Positions 1 through 6,261 of a stretch of DNA of 8,965 nucleotides are shown in pieces (position 1 is the first letter of the stretch; the number at the start of each line of letters is the position of its first letter). The notes below the pieces were generated by a model that was given only the letters and a program-made list of their open reading frames with translations, did no database searches and was not told the origin of the DNA. Made by a program: the position numbers and the translations under genes. Source of the stretch: Candidatus Sumerlaeota bacterium (GTDB taxonomy: Bacteria > Sumerlaeota > T1SED10-198M); NCBI GenBank assembly GCA_003554345.1, contig PWGE01000018.1:1-8965 (forward strand). Direction: 5' to 3'.

Positions 1-3000
1 CTTATCCTGATCATCAGCATGGTATTGGTTGGGATACACATAATAGGGGTCGTTCATTTCATCCAGAAGCATGGGGTCGTCCATTCTGCTCTGGAGGAAA
101 AGCATATGGTCGGGGAAATAACCTCCTGGATTGGAGGAGCACCAACTATCAAACAAGAATTCTCCCTCTTTTAAAGGGTATGGTGAAGGATGAAGAATAG
201 TAAAATCAACTTCTTCAATCTCAAAATATTGAGGCAAAAGAGGTGTAAGGTTCCATAAATCAGTATTACCTTCCAGATAAAGACGTTCCTTGAGATGGTT
301 AAGAGTGGTGAGAGGTGATATATCGGTAATCATGTTGTAGCGGGCATTTAGATTTTGCAGTTTACTTAAGTATTGCAACCCTGTGATGTCCTGCAGGTAA
401 TTATTGCGTATGGAAAGAAAGGTTAATTCCTTCAGATACCTAATCGGCGTATTATAACCAATCTCTGTGAGAAGATTATCTCGCAGGCTCAGGTACCACA
501 ATTTATCTAAATCAGCCAGAAGGTGGAACTGCATGTTTTGAAGGATTGTATTGTTAATGCCATTATTGCGTAAATTGAGTTCCTGCAGGTTCGTAGCATA
601 CTGGAGTCCTTCCAGGTTTCTAACGGCATAATTGCGCAGGTCAAGCACTTCTAAACTATTCATATCGCTGAGCAAAACAGGTTCATCAGTTTTTTTATCC
701 AGTAACCGGTAGATTTCGTGGCGAAGATAATAGTCCGGAATATTAATTATGGGGTTCTCACTGTCAGTTTCAAATAAAGCAGTTATCTCTCTATCCTCAG
801 AAAGTGTCAATGAAATTTTTACATCTTCTTTTTCAGTGCCTTGCCAACTGACAAAACGATAGCCGGGCCGCGGTATGGCTTCCAATTCTACAGGGATTTC
901 CTTAAAGTAGATCCCACTCCACGGATAGGGTGATTCAGTTACCCCCTGGGTTTCGGGGTGAAGCTTAACTGTATTAATGCGTATATAACCTTTTTCCATC
1001 GAGTTTACATGAAGAGTGATGGTAACCTCTTCTTCGAGGTTGAAATGCTTCTTAAGATGCTGGCGCTGGTAAGCGGGACGCTTATCAGCAAATTCCAGCC
1101 ATCTGTTAAGATAAAACTGATTTGCCACACTGCGGTTCCACCGTTGTCTGTGTTCATCCATTTCCCTTTCTAAAATTGCATACTCGTGCTCGATAATGGG
1201 TTTTATTCTATCTGAAGAAAAAGTAGTGTTTATATGGTCTGCAAAACGGTTGATAAAGAGATATCTAAAGGTATTGCTTTCCAGCATGTTACGTAAAAGC
1301 TCTGTTCTGGCTCCTCTTCTGAAAGAATACCTGTCACCTTCTCCGTGTGGGTCCAATGCGTTGGCAAGTAAATCATACTCATAACTGCGAGCGGCATTGT
1401 CAAAGTCCCAGACCATAATACGCCATTTGCCATCGTGGTATGGTTCATCAGAGGTTTCTCGGACCCTCCAGTAACGAAAATGTCTGTGTCCATACCAGTC
1501 GACATTACCAAAGTAGAGAAACATGACCAGGTAATCAATATAACTGTTAATGCACACCTTTTGCTCAAGCTTTTCAAAGTTTTCTGGTATGTTCAAATCA
1601 TTTTCCAGAGCAAAGGAATGGAATTGATTGTAAAACAAAACGTCTTCGGGAAGACCGGCTTCCAGTTTATAACTGCCTATTGAAAGGTCGGGGGCGTCGG
1701 GTCCTCTTAAGATGATAATATTATCAGGATCGGTTTCATAGTTGTATGCTAAATGGTATTCATCAAGACGGTCTCTGACATTAATCAATCCCCAGTATTC
1801 GCCATTAATGAAGTGGAGAAAGCGGCGGCATCTCTGGACCCCGACCTCTGTGTTTTCCATTATCAAATGTGCCAGGGAATCGTTAAGAAAGTTATACCAG
1901 TTTCCTCCCTGTCTGAAAAGTATTCTTTTAAATTTTTTCAGTGGCTCAGAGCTACCAGGTTTTGTAGAGTCAGGAAAGAATTGATATAACATATCATCCT
2001 TTCCGTTGAGTCCGTCATACTCATCACGCGCATAGAGACGGAAAGCCTTTTGAGCTCTCATTCGTCCGAAACCACCATGTATACGCATTCCTACATTCTG
2101 GGATAATGAGTGTGTCCCATTGTCTTCAAAAAGTTCAAAATGTACAGGACGCTCCCACTCTCTTCCGGTCTGTCCGAAATTTCCTGCATGGGTAACATTC
2201 TGGCTTTCTGTTCCCCCTTCAAGAAAATATTGCTCTCCAGGCACATAAATTCCCTTTTCATATCCAAACAGGTTCTGGGGATCTGTTATAAAGGAAGCAA
2301 TGGGTAGACTGTAACGGTTTTCTCCGGCAGGGTCTATAAAATAAGAACCGGAAGCTATATCACTTGCAAAACTGCCATCAGTATTGACTTTATATGCTTT
2401 AGCTCTTACAACTGTTCCTTTGAAAATATTGTCGGCCGGTGGTCCCCAGTAGGGTTCATCTTCTACTCCCCGATAAGTGGTTATGATGTTGCTTAAGTCG
2501 TTATTTTCTTCGGACCGATTGGTAATTTCCAGGCTGTTTTCATAGACATACGTGTTGTTGAGACGGGGTATGTTTTGACTTACCTCCCATTCATCGAAAA
2601 AAAAATAATTTATCAGGTATTCTTTTCCTTTATTATCCAAATTATCAATATCAGGAGAGGAGCCATCAAGAGTATAAAGTACAGTCACTGCAGGGTCAGG
2701 ATGACTGATTGTAAGATTGACATTTTCCGTATAAAATCCTGGAGACAAAGAGAAAACAGGAGGCTGTATCTTCTGTGTCCCATAATCGTTACTAAAACCG
2801 GGTGTGGTTCCTCCATATTCTATGTTGAAAAACCCTCCATACCGACGCCACAGGTCTCTGTTTTTTTTCTGTCGACCATAAGATTGGTCTCTCTGGAGAG
2901 GTAGAGCCGGAATGAAATCTATTGTGGTCTTTCCATCCGGAGCCGTTAAAATAAGGGGCTCTCCTTCTCGATTGATGCGAAAATTTGTATGATGTTTTTC

Positions 3001-4002
3001 CCCAACCATGTCTTTTCCCGAGGCAAAAACAACCAGGTATTCACCAGGGAAAAGAATATTCATGTGCGGGCTTGAAGTTGCTGATACATCAGGAAACCTC
3101 CATCGAAGCGGGTTATCCACCTGGTCAGAAAGGTAATAACCAGTTAGATCAATGGAATGGTTGGTTGCATTGTATAATTCTAACCACGGTGGGAAATTCC
3201 CTTCTTCATCTGACAGAGAAATACCGTTGGTTGCCATGAACTCATTTATTAATAATGGGAGATTTCGTTCTTCAACAACGGGTAATATAATAAAGTCTAC
3301 GTCTTCTATATGTTCATAATATTGTGACATTGCCGTGAAATTTGTGGAATGGTTGCCTCCTACATGCAATCTACTGCCCTGTCCGGATATATCAGGCAAG
3401 TTCTGGAGAGGACTGAAATCGGTGATTTGATTGTCACGAATATTGAGATTTTTCAGATTGGAAAGTGACGATAGTACGGAAATATCTTTTATTTTATTAT
3501 TTCTTAAGGTTAATTCCCGCAAGCGAGTGATGTTTTCCAAAACAGAAATGTCAATTACTGAATTGCTGTGTATACTCAGATCTTCCAGCAGAAGAATATT
3601 GCCTATAGCTTCAATGTTTTGTATCCTGTTATTGCGGAGAGATAATTGCCTTAAGTTGACGAGGTCGCTGAGGGGGGTTATGTCCTCAATGTGATTATTT
3701 CGCAGATGAAGTTTTTTCAGTTGTTCCAGGGATGATAGGGGAGATATATCCTGTATTCGGTTGTCGCGTAAATTGAGATAGCGTAAATTCGTCAGGTTCT
3801 CAATACCTTCGAGAGATTTAATGCCGCACCCTCGTGCTTCTAAAGAGGTGAGTTGAAGCAGGGCTTCTTTGTGAAGAGGACCGATAGGGATGCGTAATTC
3901 ATGGCGAATTCTCGCTTCCAGATAGGGATCTGCCAACATGATTTCTTGTCCCATAATTTTGAGAATGCTTAAAATTAAAAGGAAAATTATAATTTTTTTC
4001 AC
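1..4002 (-). CDS. Secreted LRR / lamin-tail / CotH-kinase mosaic surface protein (C-terminus cut by window edge)
   Basis: The frame stays open from a GTG at 4002 to base 1 (1,334 codons, no stop), so the C-terminus lies outside the window. GTG is chosen because it supplies a signal peptide (MKKIIIFLLILSIL..., cleavage probably near residue 19). The next in-frame ATG (codon 17) would remove it. The Shine-Dalgarno is weak. Domains by eye: LRR array 49-202 with N-cap from about 25; lamin-tail-like domain 247-375 (LINEFMATNG, WLELYN, then a PGFSN tail); chitobiase C-terminal-like fold 413-555 (VLYTLDGSSPD ... VVRAKAY) with a long internal insertion; CotH-like kinase domain about 566-945 (ILFRQGGNW, NGEYWGLINVRDRLDEYHL, and WDFD with D866/D868 as likely metal/catalytic acids); InlB B-repeat-like domain 993-1079 (PGYRFVSWQG ... 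ITALFE); second LRR array 1114-1256; unidentified module from about 1270. CotH proteins are atypical, Fam20C-like protein kinases, known from spore coats but also found fused to surface domains. Extracellular or cell-surface location is inferred. The true substrate is unknown. Confidence 0.9.
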   Translation of the reverse strand, partial: MKKIIIFLLILSILKIMGQEIMLADPYLEARIRHELRIPIGPLHKEALLQLTSLEARGCGIKSLEGIENLTNLRYLNLRDNRIQDISPLSSLEQLKKLHLRNNHIEDITPLSDLVNLRQLSLRNNRIQNIEAIGNILLLEDLSIHSNSVIDISVLENITRLRELTLRNNKIKDISVLSSLSNLKNLNIRDNQITDFSPLQNLPDISGQGSRLHVGGNHSTNFTAMSQYYEHIEDVDFIILPVVEERNLPLLINEFMATNGISLSDEEGNFPPWLELYNATNHSIDLTGYYLSDQVDNPLRWRFPDVSATSSPHMNILFPGEYLVVFASGKDMVGEKHHTNFRINREGEPLILTAPDGKTTIDFIPALPLQRDQSYGRQKKNRDLWRRYGGFFNIEYGGTTPGFSNDYGTQKIQPPVFSLSPGFYTENVNLTISHPDPAVTVLYTLDGSSPDIDNLDNKGKEYLINYFFFDEWEVSQNIPRLNNTYVYENSLEITNRSEENNDLSNIITTYRGVEDEPYWGPPADNIFKGTVVRAKAYKVNTDGSFASDIASGSYFIDPAGENRYSLPIASFITDPQNLFGYEKGIYVPGEQYFLEGGTESQNVTHAGNFGQTGREWERPVHFELFEDNGTHSLSQNVGMRIHGGFGRMRAQKAFRLYARDEYDGLNGKDDMLYQFFPDSTKPGSSEPLKKFKRILFRQGGNWYNFLNDSLAHLIMENTEVGVQRCRRFLHFINGEYWGLINVRDRLDEYHLAYNYETDPDNIIILRGPDAPDLSIGSYKLEAGLPEDVLFYNQFHSFALENDLNIPENFEKLEQKVCINSYIDYLVMFLYFGNVDWYGHRHFRYWRVRETSDEPYHDGKWRIMVWDFDNAARSYEYDLLANALDPHGEGDRYSFRRGARTELLRNMLESNTFRYLFINRFADHINTTFSSDRIKPIIEHEYAILEREMDEHRQRWNRSVANQFYLNRWLEFADKRPAYQRQHLKKHFNLEEEVTITLHVNSMEKGYIRINTVKLHPETQGVTESPYPWSGIYFKEIPVELEAIPRPGYRFVSWQGTEKEDVKISLTLSEDREITALFETDSENPIINIPDYYLRHEIYRLLDKKTDEPVLLSDMNSLEVLDLRNYAVRNLEGLQYATNLQELNLRNNGINNTILQNMQFHLLADLDKLWYLSLRDNLLTEIGYNTPIRYLKELTFLSIRNNYLQDITGLQYLSKLQNLNARYNMITDISPLTTLNHLKERLYLEGNTDLWNLTPLLPQYFEIEEVDFTILHPSPYPLKEGEFLFDSWCSSNPGGYFPDHMLFLQSRMDDPMLLDEMNDPYYVYPNQYHADDQDK
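235..663 (-). repeat. Second leucine-rich-repeat array (about six irregular units)
   Basis: Residues 1114-1256 form a second LRR run (NLQELNLRNNGI, LWYLSLRDNLL, LTFLSIRNNYLQDI, LQNLNARYNMITDISPL). Unit lengths vary from 22 to 29 residues, with insertions in the second and third units, unlike the strictly 22-residue first array. It has its own N-cap (IPDYYLRHEIYRLL, from about residue 1088) and a C-cap (QYFEIEEVDFTIL, 1258-1270) matching the first array's caps. This suggests the whole capped module was duplicated and has since diverged. Confidence 0.82.
3397..3858 (-). repeat. First leucine-rich-repeat array (seven 22-residue units)
   Basis: Residues 49-202 of the leftward gene divide into seven consecutive units of exactly 22 residues, with approximate consensus NLxxLxLRxNxIxDISPL. 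This is the period and pattern of internalin/SDS22-type bacterial LRRs. A preceding helical N-cap starts near DPYLEARIRHEL (residue 25). The array ends in a cap containing YYEHIEDVDFIIL (residues 228-240). It is likely a protein- or glycan-binding arm. Confidence 0.88.
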
Positions 4003-4159
4003 ATGAGCAACTCTATAATAATAATATATACAAAAATTATATAAAATTATCTGACAAAAGAAAGGGGCTAAAACAGATAAAAAATCAGTCATATATTTAT
4101 CCAACAAAAAGTGGTTACTAAAAAATAACAGTCAAATTTAACAATTTATTAAAAATAGA

Positions 4160-4188
4160 TTGAAAAAATTAAAAAATTGTTGTATATT
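4160..4188 (+). promoter_or_regulatory. Sigma70-type promoter of the pelA-pelB-like operon
   Basis: A TTGAAA hexamer (4160-4165) is followed after 17 bp by TATATT (4183-4188), five of six consensus bases in each and optimal spacing. Transcription would begin near 4195, leaving a leader of only about 20 nt before the ATG at 4216. The AT-rich background raises the chance of a fortuitous match, but spacing and placement favour a real promoter. Confidence 0.6.
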
Positions 4189-4197
4189 TATTGTTGC

Positions 4198-4204
4198 AAG
4201 GAGG
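4198..4204 (+). promoter_or_regulatory. Shine-Dalgarno site of the pelA-like gene
   Basis: AAGGAGG lies 11 nt before the ATG at 4216. It is a near-perfect anti-16S complement with slightly long spacing. It fixes the start of the 681-codon gene, whose N-terminus is a signal peptide. Confidence 0.75.
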
Positions 4205-4215
4205 CTAGCTAGATA

Positions 4216-6261
4216 ATGAAGCATATAGTATACCTGTTTTTAATTACAAACATTTTTCTATCTGTTTGTTTGGGAGGACAGGTGCTTGCCCTGGTTGACA
4301 AAGAAGATCATCTTGAACCTATCTATAATAACAGTATTGCCTATAACCTTGAGGTTATTTTCAATTACTGGGGACTTGACCTGACATATCATTTTCTTGA
4401 CCAGGATTTACCAGATGATAAAGAGATGCAAAAATATGTGGCTGTTTTAACTTACTTTCATAATGAAAGAGTTCCTGAACCTGAGAAGTTACTTAATTGG
4501 CTTATCAGTCAAAGCCGTCAGAAAAAAAAACTGTTTATATGGGGCGACATTCCCCGGGTTTCTCATGACGGAACTCAAAGGGTATCCGAAATACGTGTGG
4601 CTGAACTATATGATATATTTGGGATTCAAGCAGGAACTGACGACCCGGAATCTCCGCTCCGACTTGTGATAAGGGAAGATGTGGATGCTTCTCTGGTAAA
4701 CTTTGAACGTGATATTTCTAAAGATAGATTCAGTGTTGAACATCTTGTATCACAAGAGGGAGCTGAGGCTGATTTTCAGATGATGTATGGTGTGAATCAG
4801 GATGATTCTGCCTGGGAAACCGTTATTGCTTCCTGGGGAACACAGGGCTCATATATTCAATCTGACTTTAGTTTATTCCGCCGTTGGATTGGAGGAAGAG
4901 GGAGTTCCCAGCTTTATCTCGATTTATTCAGAATTGTGGGAGAAGTCTTTGATTTGTATCATGCTCCTGTTCCTGATCTTACCACCTTAATGGGGCGGCG
5001 GGTGTTGATGTGTCATATTGATGGTGACGGAGTTAATAATCTGAGCTATGATCGAAGTCCTTTGTTATGTGGACATGTTATTAAGGAAGAAGTCCTGGAG
5101 CAATATCCTCAGGTGTTGTTTGGAGTGTCTTTTATCGTGGACACAATAAGTACGGGGTGGGATGGCACAACTGAACTAAGTGATCTGGCACGGGAAATCT
5201 TCCTGTTGGAGAATGTTGAACCGGCCAGTCATACTTTTCATCATCCATTAGATTGGCGGAATGAGATCTATTATGAAGAGGCTGAAGTCACGTTTGATAG
5301 TTACCGGGAAGTGGTTGAATCAATTGAGTACTTAAATCATTACTATGCTCCGGAAGATAAGCCGGTTCATATTCTGTACTGGTCAGGAAACTGTTTGCCT
5401 GCAGAGAATGATATTGCGCATCTTTATGAAAAAGGCTATTATAATCTGAATGGCGGAAGAAATGTGACAGATCCATTGTTTCCCAGTGTTACCCAGTTAA
5501 GTCCGAAAGGGAGAAAGATTGGTCCTTACCGGCAAATATTTGCTCCTATGAATAATGAAATGCTTTATACAAATTTATGGTCAGGACCTTTCTGGGGTTA
5601 TAAACAATTGATAAGATGCTTGAAGGTGGCAGATGGACGGTACCGTCTTAAACCGATCAACCTGTATTTTCATTTTTATTCTGCGGAGTGTCATGATGCC
5701 TTAAATGCCCTTACTCATAATATTGAATGGGCGGTGTCTCAAGCACCCATTTCAATTTATCCCGTACATTATTGTCAGAAGGTGGCAGAATTTTTCCGTT
5801 TAGAAATAGAGGGCCTGGGCAATAATAGCTATCATGTTCAGGGATTGCAAACCATTCAATCTCTCCGCGTTGAAAGTGGTTTGATTCCGAACCTTGACGA
5901 TAAACGTATTTTAGGGTTTTCTCAGGAAAACGGAAAAACCTGGATCCATCTTCAGCCTGATGCCGGAGAACTGGATATACAGCTGGCTAATGAGCAGCCA
6001 TCTGTGCCCTATCTGGTTGATGCAAATATTTATAGCATTCATTGTACAGATAGGAATAAGGAGATGCTTGAACTACTGGTTTCAGCTCCTCTTGATTCTT
6101 TTGAAAGTCAGATGATATTCAGGGTTCCTTCTGCCCGGAAGTGGGAAATATATATTGATGGGAAAAAAGCTGAAAACATATCATCACTTTCGGAGGACAG
6201 AATAAGCTGGAAAGGTCTGCTACACAGGAAGGAAAGCACAGTGTTGCTTCAACTGAAATGA
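4216..6261 (+). CDS. pelA: PelA-like periplasmic polysaccharide deacetylase, lacking the hydrolase domain
   Basis: This 681-residue exported protein probably removes acetyl groups from an amino-sugar exopolysaccharide in the periplasm. Residues 1-21 form a signal peptide ending CLGG; the SVC before it is a poor lipobox, so a soluble protein is favoured. Residues about 22-180 look like an alpha/beta Rossmann or amidotransferase-like domain (YVAVLTYFHN, KKLFIWGDIP). The deacetylase domain spans about 260-525. It has HIDGDG with D269 and D271, SHTFHHP with H339 and H343, YWSGNC (388-393), and FHFY with H486. The D-x-D and H-x3-H pairs and their roughly 70-residue separation match my recollection of Pseudomonas PelA (D528/D530, H600/H604). 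Residues about 530-681 are beta-rich, like PelA's C-terminal sandwich. The N-terminal glycoside hydrolase domain of Pseudomonas PelA is absent. The stop overlaps the next start. A DUF2194-type or other deacetylase is the main alternative; the PelB-like neighbour favours PelA. Confidence 0.82.
   Translation: MKHIVYLFLITNIFLSVCLGGQVLALVDKEDHLEPIYNNSIAYNLEVIFNYWGLDLTYHFLDQDLPDDKEMQKYVAVLTYFHNERVPEPEKLLNWLISQSRQKKKLFIWGDIPRVSHDGTQRVSEIRVAELYDIFGIQAGTDDPESPLRLVIREDVDASLVNFERDISKDRFSVEHLVSQEGAEADFQMMYGVNQDDSAWETVIASWGTQGSYIQSDFSLFRRWIGGRGSSQLYLDLFRIVGEVFDLYHAPVPDLTTLMGRRVLMCHIDGDGVNNLSYDRSPLLCGHVIKEEVLEQYPQVLFGVSFIVDTISTGWDGTTELSDLAREIFLLENVEPASHTFHHPLDWRNEIYYEEAEVTFDSYREVVESIEYLNHYYAPEDKPVHILYWSGNCLPAENDIAHLYEKGYYNLNGGRNVTDPLFPSVTQLSPKGRKIGPYRQIFAPMNNEMLYTNLWSGPFWGYKQLIRCLKVADGRYRLKPINLYFHFYSAECHDALNALTHNIEWAVSQAPISIYPVHYCQKVAEFFRLEIEGLGNNSYHVQGLQTIQSLRVESGLIPNLDDKRILGFSQENGKTWIHLQPDAGELDIQLANEQPSVPYLVDANIYSIHCTDRNKEMLELLVSAPLDSFESQMIFRVPSARKWEIYIDGKKAENISSLSEDRISWKGLLHRKESTVLLQLK

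Larger units (their letters stand above)
4003..4215. other. Divergent AT-rich intergenic control region
   Basis: This is the only non-coding gap, lying between the start codons of the leftward CotH/LRR gene and the rightward pel-like operon. It is conspicuously A/T-rich, especially at 4015-4050 and 4135-4190. The right end contains a good promoter and ribosome binding site for the operon. For the leftward gene a TATAAT can be read on the minus strand at 4041-4036, but its upstream -35 match is poor. I see no terminator hairpin, tRNA or riboswitch-like structure. Confidence 0.75.

Noticed and set aside
1230-1577. A 115-codon minus-strand frame inside the CotH gene
   Set aside because: It is on the same strand but out of frame with the long coding frame, which encodes the conserved CotH WDFD segment here. 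It is a shadow frame.
958-3694. Several plus-strand open frames of 62-109 codons across the left third
   Set aside because: They lie antisense to one continuous 1,334-codon frame whose product has many recognisable domains. They lack domain content and convincing ribosome sites.
4023-4057. TTGTCA and TATAAT/TATATT elements on the minus strand as a promoter for the CotH gene
   Set aside because: TTGTCA (4057-4052) is only 10 bp from TATAAT (4041-4036) and 23 bp from TATATT (4028-4023). Neither spacing is workable, so no confident promoter is called.
4205-4212. CTAGCTAG palindrome between the Shine-Dalgarno and the start codon
   Set aside because: Eight bases with no loop or flanking arms. 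It is too short to call an operator or hairpin, and is probably incidental spacer sequence.
4258-4278. Possible lipoprotein signal at the N-terminus of the PelA-like protein (LSVC)
   Set aside because: Valine directly before the cysteine does not fit the usual lipobox, which needs Gly, Ala or Ser there. An ordinary signal peptide cleaved after the following glycines is more likely.
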